From a bacterium (GTDB lineage: Bacteria; Patescibacteriota; Microgenomatia; Woykebacterales; RBG-16-39-9b): a DNA stretch of 32,378 nt. The notes under the pieces are model-generated. The model saw nothing but the letters and a program-made list of their open reading frames with translations. It was not told the DNA's origin and searched no databases. Shown here one piece after another: positions 1-6,526 of the stretch (the stretch's first letter is position 1; each line of letters opens with the position of its first letter). The position numbers and the translations under genes were made by a program. The stretch is taken from positions 224,454 to 256,831 of the forward strand of contig JAUYID010000009.1 of the NCBI GenBank assembly GCA_030704665.1. Direction: 5' to 3'.

Positions 1-1101
1 ATAAAAATAGAACAAAATGTACAATCTGAGCTTCAGGAAGATGACTATAAAGGTGAGTATGTCAAGGAATTGGCAAAGGAAGCAAGCAAAAAAATTGCTC
101 TGGAAAAACTTGCCAACGAAGAAGAGGCAGTCAGGGCTCTTTCTGACTTTGCTTTAAACAAACTTTTTGACGAAAATTTGCTCGTGGTCGAGGGGTTGGG
201 GATTGAGATCGACAAGATCTTTAATGAAAGCGATTTTCTTATCAGCGGCGAAACTGAAAAGGTCATCAAAAAACTACAAGCTTTAGGTTTGACCCAGGAA
301 AAGGAGGGGGCAGTTTGGTTTGCACCAAACGATGATTATTTAGAGGATCGAGAGGCAGTCTTGGTGAAAAGCGATGGCAAACCAACTTATTTTGCCAATG
401 ATATTGCCTATCACAACCTCAAGTTTAAAGATAAACCAGATTTGGTTATTGATATCTTTGGTAGTAACCACCACGGCCATGTGCCCAAACTACAAGCGGC
501 AATCTCTGCTTTGGGATACGATTTAGCTAAATTTAGAGTCATTTTGTACCAGTATGTTCGATTAAAAAAAGGAGAGGCAGTTGTGAAAATGGCCAAGAGA
601 ACTGGTGATTATGTTACGGCGGAGGAGGTATTAAAAGAGGTAGGTAAGGATGCTTTTCGCTTCTTTCTCTTGCAGCGCAGCCCTGAAACACATATGGATT
701 TTGATTTAGAGCTGGCCAAAAAAGAATCAGATGACAACCCAGTCTATTACATTCAATACGCCTATGCTCGTATGAGTAGTCTTATCGCCAAAGAAAATAG
801 AGAAAAAGCGGTCAAAGTAGATCTAAAACTCATTAAAGAAGATCAAGAACTGGAACTGATCAAAAAACTAATTGAACTACCGGAGTTGGTCGAGACTATC
901 TCAAAAAATTTTGCGGTTCACCAGCTGACGAACTATGCACTTGAACTGGCTGACTGTTTTAACCGCTTTTATGAGGCTTGTCGCGTCATTAGTGAGGACA
1001 AAGAAATGACTGACTCAAGGTTAAATTTGGTTTCTGCTGCTAAAATAACTCTGGGCAATACTCTACGCTTGTTGGGTATTTCAGCTCCAGAAAGGATGTA
1101 G
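1..1101 (+). CDS. argS: Arginyl-tRNA synthetase, C-terminal part (5' end outside window)
   Basis: Class I aminoacyl-tRNA synthetase that charges tRNA-Arg with arginine in the cytoplasm. The frame is open from base 1, so the N-terminal domain and HIGH motif lie upstream of the window. Visible are the ArgS signature FGSNHHGHVPK (about residue 150 of the fragment), a KMSKR-type loop written as KMAKRTGDYVT (about residue 197) and the all-alpha anticodon-binding DALR domain ending in LRLLGISAPERM, the usual ArgS C-terminus. The Ala in KMAKR is a mild variant of the KMSKR Ser. An A/G-rich SD-like stretch at its 3' end (AGAAAGGA, about 1089-1096) serves the next gene. The match to the family is clear; only the missing 5' end limits the annotation. 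Confidence 0.95.
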   Translation: MKIEQNVQSELQEDDYKGEYVKELAKEASKKIALEKLANEEEAVRALSDFALNKLFDENLLVVEGLGIEIDKIFNESDFLISGETEKVIKKLQALGLTQEKEGAVWFAPNDDYLEDREAVLVKSDGKPTYFANDIAYHNLKFKDKPDLVIDIFGSNHHGHVPKLQAAISALGYDLAKFRVILYQYVRLKKGEAVVKMAKRTGDYVTAEEVLKEVGKDAFRFFLLQRSPETHMDFDLELAKKESDDNPVYYIQYAYARMSSLIAKENREKAVKVDLKLIKEDQELELIKKLIELPELVETISKNFAVHQLTNYALELADCFNRFYEACRVISEDKEMTDSRLNLVSAAKITLGNTLRLLGISAPERM

Positions 1102-1162
1102 TGCCAGAACAATTAAAACTTTCTTCTCCTTAACCGTAGTTCTAATATTTATTTTTGCTTTT

Positions 1163-1975
1163 TTGTCTTTATCCCTAAACAAGTTTGGTAAAGATTTTTT
1201 TCAAGAGCTTAGCAAAATAGAGACTAGCTCGAGGCTTTTGGGTTTGGAAAAAAATTCAGATTCAAGACAGCCTCAAGGCAAAATGATCAGTAAATTCGCG
1301 CTCTTCAGTGATACACATTCAGACTCAGAAAACACTGCAAAAGCTCTCGTGCAGGCTAAAGAGGAAGGAGCCGGGTACATCGTTCACAGCGGAGACTGGA
1401 GCAAAGTGGGGACTCTTGAAGAGCTTAAGGAGCAAAGGGAGCTATTGAGCAAAAGCAAGCTACCTTTTTGGGGAGTGCTTGGTGATCACGACCTTTGGCA
1501 ATCAGGAACGGAGAACTTTAGAGAAGTCTTTGGTTACACTTACACAAGCTTTGACAAAAATGGGGTTCACCACATTCTTCTCGATAGTTCTGACACTAGT
1601 CTTGGCCTGGGTGAAAAACAACTCTCTTGGTTAGAAGAAGATTTAAAAGTTAACGCCGGCAAGATAACTTTTATTTTCATGCATTTGCCGCCCTATAATC
1701 CCTACAACGCTCGGACAATTTGGGAGAAGGGGGGTAGCAATAGCACTATCAAAGGTCAGGTTGATAAATTTCTGAAGCTTATAAAGGGAAAAGTGGCAGG
1801 AATTTTTTCTGGGGACCAGCATTTTTCTTCCAGCTACACAGAGCCTGCTAGCCATGTTAAAATAACCATCGTCGGTGCTGTTACGGGTGAAAGAAACTTA
1901 CAGCAGCCGCGTTTTGATATCGTTGAAGTTTACGACTCAGGGGAATTTAGAGTCAGCGAAGAGATTATTAAATAG
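1163..1975 (+). CDS. Calcineurin-like metallophosphoesterase, probably membrane-anchored; 5' end apparently frameshifted
   Basis: Metal-dependent phosphoesterase fold: FSDTHSD (D50, H52), HSGDWS, LGDHD and late MHLPP and GDQH motifs, the order of metal ligands in this superfamily; the substrate is unknown. The open frame begins at a TTG (1163), but the same frame upstream encodes a hydrophobic segment (LTVVLIFIFAFLSLSL) lying between the argS stop and the TTG. A better start is GTG at 1101, overlapping the argS stop and preceded by AGAAAGGA, but that frame reaches a stop at 1131. One extra A in the AAAA run at 1115-1118, or a -1 slip there, would join the GTG start to the hydrophobic segment and enzyme. 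The native protein is therefore probably about 290 residues with an N-terminal signal anchor. An internal ATG at 1283 would give a soluble core. Confidence 0.85.
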   Translation: MSLSLNKFGKDFFQELSKIETSSRLLGLEKNSDSRQPQGKMISKFALFSDTHSDSENTAKALVQAKEEGAGYIVHSGDWSKVGTLEELKEQRELLSKSKLPFWGVLGDHDLWQSGTENFREVFGYTYTSFDKNGVHHILLDSSDTSLGLGEKQLSWLEEDLKVNAGKITFIFMHLPPYNPYNARTIWEKGGSNSTIKGQVDKFLKLIKGKVAGIFSGDQHFSSSYTEPASHVKITIVGAVTGERNLQQPRFDIVEVYDSGEFRVSEEIIK

Positions 1976-1999
1976 GTTTTGTTATTGATAAAGGTTCAA

Positions 2000-3268
2000 A
2001 TGCAAGCAAAGGTAAAAAAACTAAGGAATAATTTGAGTTTGATGACGGTAAATCTACCTGCTTTTAAATCCGTTACCATCCTTGTTTTCGTTGCCACCGG
2101 ATCTCGCTACGAGATAAAGAGAACCAATGGCATTGCTCATTTTGCGGAGCACATGTTTTTTAAAGGTACGAAGAAGCGACCAACGGCAGCAGATATTTCA
2201 GCCACTATCGATGGGATTGGTGGAGAGTTTAACGCCTTCACCTCAAAGGAATACACTGGCTACTATGTTAAGGGTTCCTCGCAGCATTTAGATCTGATCA
2301 TGGACGTTTTGTCCGACATGCTTCTCAATTCAAAATTCGAACAGAAAGAGATTGATAAAGAACGTGGCGTTATCGGGGAAGAGCTGCGTATGTATCTGGA
2401 CCAACCAATGCGCTACGTTGCGGAAATTTATGAAGAGCTTCTTTATGGGGACCAGCCTTTGGGTTGGGATACAGTTGGTACTCTGGAGTCTTTGACCAAT
2501 ATCAACCGAGATCAGTTTCTGGGTTACTTAGACGATTATTACCATCCGAACAACATGCTGGTTGTCATCGCCGGAGATATTACTGAGGAGAAAGCAGAAG
2601 CCCTGACCGATAAATATTTTGGTAGTTTGCAAGATAAAGAGACAAAAAAATTTCTTCCGGCCAAATTTTCACAAGCTCAGCCCGCAGTCCGGCTCTTTGA
2701 AAAAGACACGGAACAAGCCCATTTTTGTCTTGGGGTTCGTTCTTTGCCTTTGGGAAATCCAGATAGATACAAAATATCAGTTTTAAACACTGTTTTGGGA
2801 GCGGGAATGAGCAGCCGTCTTTTCCTTGAGGTCAGAGAGCGACGCGGTCTGGCCTATTACGTGCGTGGTAGTGTTGATGAGTACTTAGATGCAGGAGCAG
2901 TCACTTTTCAAGCCGGGGTCGAACCAAAGAAAATTGAGGAGGCAATCAAGGTTGTTTTGGCAGAGCTCAACAAAATAGCTGAGAAGGGGCTTTCTAGTGT
3001 AGAATTAAACAAAGCCAAAGAGTATATGAAAGGAAAACTTGTCCTTGGCTTGGAGGACTCAAGGGATGTGGCCATGATGTTTGGTCTGGAACAACTTCTG
3101 GAAAAGAAGACACGGACTCCGGAGAATATAGCTTCAGAAATTGATAAAGTAAGAGAGGAAGATGTTCAAGAAATGGCCAAGAATTTATTCAAAAACGAAG
3201 GCCTGAATTTAGCCGTAATTGGCCCTTTTAAAGACCAAGAAAATTTTGCTAGTATCACTAAACTTTAA
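2000..3268 (+). CDS. M16 family zinc peptidase (pitrilysin/processing-peptidase type)
   Basis: Zinc metallopeptidase of the insulinase/mitochondrial processing peptidase family. The inverted zinc motif HxxEH is intact (HFAEH, H47-E50-H51 from the chosen start), with the downstream Glu in the region GVIGEELRMY. The length of 422 residues fits the single M16 unit (catalytic half plus inactive-like half; the second half carries the R/Y substrate-binding region ERRGLAYYV). The ATG at 2000 is preferred over the TTG at 1979 because it has AAAGG six bases upstream and because the conserved N-terminus starts there. It follows the phosphoesterase by 24 bases, so the two are probably co-transcribed with argS. 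The role is probably processing or quality control of peptides or exported proteins; no signal peptide is visible. Confidence 0.93.
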   Translation: MQAKVKKLRNNLSLMTVNLPAFKSVTILVFVATGSRYEIKRTNGIAHFAEHMFFKGTKKRPTAADISATIDGIGGEFNAFTSKEYTGYYVKGSSQHLDLIMDVLSDMLLNSKFEQKEIDKERGVIGEELRMYLDQPMRYVAEIYEELLYGDQPLGWDTVGTLESLTNINRDQFLGYLDDYYHPNNMLVVIAGDITEEKAEALTDKYFGSLQDKETKKFLPAKFSQAQPAVRLFEKDTEQAHFCLGVRSLPLGNPDRYKISVLNTVLGAGMSSRLFLEVRERRGLAYYVRGSVDEYLDAGAVTFQAGVEPKKIEEAIKVVLAELNKIAEKGLSSVELNKAKEYMKGKLVLGLEDSRDVAMMFGLEQLLEKKTRTPENIASEIDKVREEDVQEMAKNLFKNEGLNLAVIGPFKDQENFASITKL

Positions 3269-3301
3269 AAATATCGTAAGAGCAACTAATAGAGAGCAAA
3301 T

Positions 3302-3352
3302 TAGCAATTGTGCAAACTAATTGCTAGGTTAAAACTCAAACCTAGAAGGAGG
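3302..3352 (+). promoter_or_regulatory. Two mutually exclusive hairpins leading into a strong ribosome binding site of ndk
   Basis: Hairpin 1 pairs TAGCAATT (3302-3309) with AATTGCTA (3319-3326). Hairpin 2 pairs CTAGGTT (3324-3330) with AACCTAG (3339-3345). They share 3324-3326, so both cannot form fully at once, and hairpin 2 ends directly beside the SD sequence AGAAGGAGGT (about 3344-3352). The arrangement suggests control of translation initiation of ndk by RNA folding; no known riboswitch was recognised. Confidence 0.45.
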
Positions 3353-3358
3353 TAAAAA

Positions 3359-3934
3359 GTGGAAAAAGTTGTTGTCATTATCAAACCAGATGGAGTCAAA
3401 AGAGCCCTAGTGGGTGAAATTATTGGCCGACTTGAAAAAGTTGGCCTGAAGATAGTTGCGATCAAGATGCTTTTGCCGGGTCGCGAGTTAGTAGAGAAGC
3501 ATTATCCAGACAACCGAACTGAATTTTTGAAGGGAATGGGGGAGAAGACTCTCAAAATTTACGCTGATTTCGGCAAAGACCCGAAAGATGTTTTTGGCAC
3601 AGTTGATCCTCTAGAAATCGGGAGAAAAATTAACACTTGGAATGCCGATTTCTTTACTTCTGGGCCAGTGGTGGCGATGCTGCTTTCGGGTCGTCATGCG
3701 GTCGAGAACGCACGAACCGTTGGTGGGGCGACGATGCCGATGGCCGCTATTCCGGGAACCATTAGAGGCGATTTTGCTAGTGATTCAGCTGCCTATGCCA
3801 ACCCAGAAAAAAGAGCAGTCCAAAACTTAGTTCATATCTCTGGTTCAGCGCAAGAAGCAGAGTATGAGGAAGACATTTGGTTCAAAGAAGAGGAAAAAAA
3901 CTCTTACAAAAGGGCCGATGAAGGCTTAGTTTAG
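3359..3934 (+). CDS. ndk: Nucleoside diphosphate kinase, long form
   Basis: Transfers the gamma phosphate of NTPs to NDPs through a phospho-histidine. The N-terminus VVIIKPDGVKRALVGEII, the RxxxGATxP nucleotide-binding segment (ARTVGGATMP) and the active-site NxxHxSxS (NLVHISGS, H159) are all present. Start is GTG at 3359, six bases after an almost perfect SD (AGAAGGAGGT). At 191 residues it is about 40-50 longer than typical NDK: the extra residues lie between the conserved HYP and SGPV segments (about residues 45-100) with a short acidic tail at the end. All catalytic motifs remain, so it is probably active. Its stop overlaps by four bases the stop of the convergent pilin gene. Confidence 0.95.
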   Translation: MEKVVVIIKPDGVKRALVGEIIGRLEKVGLKIVAIKMLLPGRELVEKHYPDNRTEFLKGMGEKTLKIYADFGKDPKDVFGTVDPLEIGRKINTWNADFFTSGPVVAMLLSGRHAVENARTVGGATMPMAAIPGTIRGDFASDSAAYANPEKRAVQNLVHISGSAQEAEYEEDIWFKEEEKNSYKRADEGLV

Positions 3935-4515
3935 TTAGTTGGGTCGACCTTGTAATTATAACCGGTTGTTCCACAGATAGTTACACTTGGATCCTGATAG
4001 TGGACATCACCGCTTGCTGGGGCGATTTCGAGACGTGCGTAGAGAGTAAAGGTTTGATTGGCACTAGCACTTTTGTAGCAATAGGTTGGCCAAGAATTCC
4101 TCGCCAGCGGATCCTTTGGCATGTCCGAGAGGTAAGTTTTACTCGTCCCGCCACTTATCGGAGTACAACTGAAAGCATTAACTTGTGTACTGTTGCTCCA
4201 AGTTACATTACCACTTACACAATTAAATCTAGTTCCCCCGGTGGTATCCGCAGGGTCGTTAGCCGGGTACTGGTTTCCGTCGGCATAATATTTCGCTAGT
4301 TCAGCTTGAATCACCTTTAAATCTGTAATTCTCTGAGTATCGCGGCCTTTTCTCTGAGCAGTTGTGTAAGAGGCTGCACCAAGAGAAATCAAAATAGCAA
4401 TGATCGCAACTACGATCAGAAGCTCTATTAGAGTAAACCCTGACTGCGTCAGCGACTGCTTCGCTAATCGCGAAGTAAACCCTGCGGATTTATTTGACTT
4501 ACTTTTTGGCAGCAT
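3931..4515 (-). CDS. Type IV pilin-like / pseudopilin protein
   Basis: Exported pilin subunit with the class III prepilin signature GFTLIELLIVVAIIAILISLG: cleavage by prepilin peptidase after the Gly would leave Phe1 and Glu5 at the mature N-terminus, followed by the hydrophobic assembly helix. The C-terminal globular part has four Cys (FNCVS, FSCTP, TYCYK, TICGT). The leader is unusually long (about 25 residues), carrying an apparent 14-codon insertion that duplicates a GFT just before the true site. No pilin assembly genes (PilB/C/D) are in the window. The ATG at 4515 lies about nine bases after a probable -10 box, so the mRNA may be nearly leaderless. The gene ends inside the convergent ndk gene (4-base overlap). 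Confidence 0.88.
   Translation of the reverse strand: MLPKSKSNKSAGFTSRLAKQSLTQSGFTLIELLIVVAIIAILISLGAASYTTAQRKGRDTQRITDLKVIQAELAKYYADGNQYPANDPADTTGGTRFNCVSGNVTWSNSTQVNAFSCTPISGGTSKTYLSDMPKDPLARNSWPTYCYKSASANQTFTLYARLEIAPASGDVHYQDPSVTICGTTGYNYKVDPTN
4432..4484. repeat. 11-bp direct repeat flanking a small palindrome inside the pilin leader coding region
   Basis: AGTAAACCCTG occurs at 4432-4442 and again at 4474-4484, a period of 42 bases (14 codons). The segment between contains the inverted repeat CTTCGC...GCGAAG. The insertion is in frame and lengthens the prepilin leader. Confidence 0.7.
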
Positions 4516-4524
4516 ACTTCTTTA

Positions 4525-4553
4525 ATTAAAAGGCAAACTAGGTTTAAAGTCAA
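4525..4553 (-). promoter_or_regulatory. Promoter of the pilin gene
   Basis: On the minus strand TTGACT (4548-4553) is followed after 17 bases by TTTAAT (4525-4530). The predicted transcription start is within a few bases of the pilin ATG (4515). Confidence 0.5.
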
Positions 4554-4639
4554 CCTTCCTCGAAGAAATCTTCTTTAGCCACGAATTAAACAGGCAAGCT
4601 GACAAGAAATTGCGATCGAAAGCCAGTGTACTAGCTAAA

Positions 4640-5083
4640 TTAACTTTTTTTCCAGTTTACCTCAGAGTAAAGTAATTTATCGAAATAAGCTTGTATACCT
4701 GTTTTTACCGCAGGTATAAGGTTGTTTGGAAGCTCATCTAAAGGAAACCAAGAAAGGTCGTCGCATTTATCAGGTTCTAAGTTTTTTGCTTCTCCCGACC
4801 AAGATTTTGCAAAAAAGAATATATCAAAACGTTCCTCATCACCGCTTAAACGGTGCATCAAATGATAGAAATCAAGATCTTTTTCTTTTATATCAACACC
4901 AATCTCTTCTTTAGCTTCCCGAACTGCTGCTTGAGTTGCTCTTTCACCTTGATCTACATGGCCGCCGATAAGGGTGTAGTTCCCATCCTCATAACCAGTT
5001 TTGTAGCGCCTTTGAAGGAGAACTTTGTTGTCTTGAATAAAAAGTAGATAAACGGCAGGAATAACTTTGTGATAGTCTTTCAT
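4640..5083 (-). CDS. NUDIX hydrolase
   Basis: Hydrolyses nucleoside diphosphates linked to another moiety. The NUDIX box is complete: GGHVDQGERATQAAVREAKEEIGV fits Gx5Ex7REUxEExGU, preceded by the usual substrate strand VLLQRR. The length of about 147 residues is normal. The start is set at ATG 5083 (MKDYHKVIP) because the longer frame to 5131 runs through the tRNA-Arg gene. The gene starts 13 bases after the tRNA 3' end and has no SD, so it is probably co-transcribed with the tRNA and translated after tRNA processing. The substrate (dNTP clean-up, nucleotide sugar or cap) cannot be told from sequence. Confidence 0.92.
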   Translation of the reverse strand: MKDYHKVIPAVYLLFIQDNKVLLQRRYKTGYEDGNYTLIGGHVDQGERATQAAVREAKEEIGVDIKEKDLDFYHLMHRLSGDEERFDIFFFAKSWSGEAKNLEPDKCDDLSWFPLDELPNNLIPAVKTGIQAYFDKLLYSEVNWKKS

Positions 5084-5095
5084 ATTTTGATCTAT

Positions 5096-5171
5096 TGGCG
5101 GCCCCGAGAGGAGTCGAACCTCCAACCTCACCCTTAGGACGGGTTTGCTCTATCCATTGAGCTACAGGGCC
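5096..5171 (-). tRNA. tRNA-Arg (anticodon CCT)
   Basis: Cloverleaf with acceptor GGCCCTG / CGGGGCC (one T-G wobble), D arm with AGCTCAATGGATAGAGC, anticodon loop GTCCTAA giving CCT, T loop GGTTCGACTCC, discriminator G and an encoded CCA (5096-5098). It decodes AGG. It lies between the DUF2584-like gene (ends 5174) and the NUDIX gene (starts 5083). Confidence 0.95.
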
Positions 5172-5173
5172 AG

Positions 5174-5470
5174 TTAAAAATCTCCTTCTCTTATATAAGC
5201 CTTAGAAAAAATCTTGGATTCTACTTGAGTAAAAACCTTCAGAACCTGAACTTCTAAAGTAGTTTTGTTCTTTTCCAAAGTTAGTTTGTTAACTTTCAAT
5301 TTTCCCAAGTAAAAATAGTCTTCATCACAAAACTCAATGGGTTTGTGGAGAGGAAAAAGTCTTTCACCAGACTTTTCTACCTTGAACTTTAAGCCTTTCC
5401 TGAGCTTCTTTTTATCAAGTTCCTTTCTATTCAACTTTAGGAGACTATTGAACTCTAATTGGTAACCCAT
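5174..5470 (-). CDS. Small protein resembling DUF2584
   Basis: A 98-residue protein starting MGYQLEFNSLLKLN, with a central stretch GERLFPLHKPIEF and a C-terminal beta-rich part GKLKVNKLTLEKNKTTLEVQVLKVF. The order of N-terminal ELN-like strand, G-R-(L/I)-(F/Y)-P-L-x-x-P-I-E and KLxLxxNKT matches my memory of the DUF2584 family of Bacillus and CPR, of unknown function; this is from recall, not a search. The start is ATG 5470 because the longer frame to 5587 reads through tRNA-Pro. The ATG follows the tRNA CCA by only six bases without an SD. No catalytic motif, signal peptide or membrane segment is visible. Confidence 0.75.
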   Translation of the reverse strand: MGYQLEFNSLLKLNRKELDKKKLRKGLKFKVEKSGERLFPLHKPIEFCDEDYFYLGKLKVNKLTLEKNKTTLEVQVLKVFTQVESKIFSKAYIREGDF

Positions 5471-5476
5471 TTTATT

Positions 5477-5551
5477 TGGTCGGGGTGACACGAATTGAAC
5501 GTGCGACCTCTGCGTCCCGAACGCAGCGCTCTGCCCCTGAGCTACACCCCG
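5477..5551 (-). tRNA. tRNA-Pro (anticodon CGG)
   Basis: Perfect seven-pair acceptor CGGGGTG / CACCCCG, D arm GCTCAGGGGCAGAGC, anticodon stem CTGCG/CGCAG with loop TTCGGGA giving CGG, T loop GTTCAATTC, discriminator A and encoded CCA (5477-5479). It decodes CCG. It is the first gene of the minus-strand tRNA-Pro / DUF2584-like / tRNA-Arg / NUDIX series. Confidence 0.95.
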
Positions 5552-5613
5552 AGGTAATCCGAGGGATCCAGGACCTTTTTTGATCAAGCTCTCAAAAAAG
5601 TCCTACACCCCGA
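5542..5613. repeat. Hairpin element bounded by a duplicated tRNA-Pro 5' end
   Basis: CTACACCCCGA is present at 5542-5552 (the tRNA-Pro 5' end) and repeated at 5603-5613. Between them is a near-perfect inverted repeat, AGGACCTTTTTTGA (5570-5583) with TCAAAAAAGTCCT (5592-5604). The same hairpin with a nearly identical loop recurs at 18698-18732, so it is a dispersed element rather than a gene-specific terminator. Confidence 0.75.
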
Positions 5614-5622
5614 ATTTGTTAA

Positions 5623-5718
5623 TGTCATTCTGAGGCAAAGCCGAAGAATCTCCTAGATTCTGAAACAAGTTCAGAATGACTTAATAAAGAGATTCTTCGC
5701 TTGTAGCTCAGGATGACA
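5623..5718. repeat. GTCATTCTGAG-family palindromic repeat, long form
   Basis: Starts TGTCATTCTGAG and ends CTCAGGATGACA, inverted termini around an internal GAAGAATCT / AGATTCTTC pair, with a second internal terminus (TTCAGAATGAC to 5680). Nearly identical to 19991-20086 and related to 18615-18672 and 31559-31637. The rest of the gap 5552-5813 holds the tRNA-side hairpin and the sortase promoter. Confidence 0.9.
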
Positions 5719-5735
5719 GAAATACTGTCAGTTCT

Positions 5736-5765
5736 TTGGAATTTTAGTCTAATTTGTGCTAGAAT
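5736..5765 (+). promoter_or_regulatory. Promoter of the sortase gene
   Basis: TTGGAA (5736-5741), 18-base spacer, TAGAAT (5760-5765) with a TGTGC just upstream of the -10. The spacer resembles those at 16906 and 28275. The leader of about 40 bases contains a stem CTTTCGC (5773-5779) / GCGAAAG (5796-5802) and no SD. Confidence 0.55.
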
Positions 5766-5813
5766 TCAAACGCTTTCGCGTTTTGCATTCATTAGGCGAA
5801 AGTCAAACCCACA

Positions 5814-6512
5814 ATGGCAATTGGACACAAAAAACGCTTTTGGCTCTTTGTTTTTATACGAACTCTCGCTAACACACTGATCGTGGTGGGGGTAATTTTT
5901 AGTTTCATTGCTTTTTGGCCCTTTATCTCTTCTGAAATTCGTTACCGTTGGGATCAATGGCGAGATCAAAAGTACAGCATTGATACTGCGGCGGTCCCGA
6001 GTAGCGGTTTGGGAGGGCTTTTAGGCAAGCCGCCACCGATCAAGATCACCCCAGTCAACAAAGATTTCGGCATTATTATCGAAAAAATTCATGTTAACGC
6101 TCCTGTAATTACTGATGTTGACTCGACCAAGTACGCGGTTTATATCGACGCTCTCAATCGGGGAGTGGCCCATGCTCGCGGGACTGGAAAGCCTGGAGAG
6201 CCTACCAAAGAAGGCAACAACAACACCTTTCTTTTTGCTCATTCGGCAATAAATCCATTTTATGCCAAAAAATACAACGCTGTTTTTTACCTTCTGCGCA
6301 AAGTTGAAGTTGGGAACAGAATTGTGGTTTTTTACAAACAAAAAAGGTTTGACTATTTAGTTAAAGACAAACGGGTGGTGGAAGCCAGTGACGTGCGCTA
6401 TTTGACCGAACCAAGCAAAAAACCCTTACTTACTCTCCAAACCTGTGACCCACCGGGTTCAAGCTTGCGGCGTTTGATCATTACCGCCGAGCCAGACCCA
6501 AAAACTACATAA
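5814..6512 (+). CDS. Sortase family transpeptidase
   Basis: Membrane-anchored cysteine transpeptidase that cleaves a C-terminal sorting motif and joins exported proteins to an envelope acceptor. A single N-terminal membrane segment (about residues 12-36) is followed by the sortase beta barrel. The catalytic triad is visible: H143 in FLFAHSAI, C211 in TLQTCDPP (the TLxTC motif) and R219/R220 in SSLRRLIITA. The length of 232 residues is normal; the TLxTCDPPG style recalls class D/E/F enzymes. No LPxTG-type substrate is obvious in the window; the envelope proteins here end in a dockerin or a membrane segment. Expressed from its own promoter at 5736. Confidence 0.93.
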   Translation: MAIGHKKRFWLFVFIRTLANTLIVVGVIFSFIAFWPFISSEIRYRWDQWRDQKYSIDTAAVPSSGLGGLLGKPPPIKITPVNKDFGIIIEKIHVNAPVITDVDSTKYAVYIDALNRGVAHARGTGKPGEPTKEGNNNTFLFAHSAINPFYAKKYNAVFYLLRKVEVGNRIVVFYKQKRFDYLVKDKRVVEASDVRYLTEPSKKPLLTLQTCDPPGSSLRRLIITAEPDPKTT

Positions 6513-6526
6513 AGTTAAAAAAACCT

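Noticed and set aside
3642-3830. Plus-strand frame inside ndk
   Set aside because: Shadow frame of a well-supported gene; no SD and no recognisable motif.
5099-5131. Longer start of the NUDIX frame running into tRNA-Arg
   Set aside because: The extra residues are translated tRNA; the internal ATG at 5083 fits the family N-terminus.
5471-5587. Longer start of the DUF2584-like frame across tRNA-Pro
   Set aside because: The added peptide is the tRNA and a hairpin element read as protein.
5623-5718. Intrinsic terminator of the tRNA series or of the sortase
   Set aside because: Long inverted termini and near-identical copies elsewhere mark it as a dispersed repeat; no T-run at the proper end.
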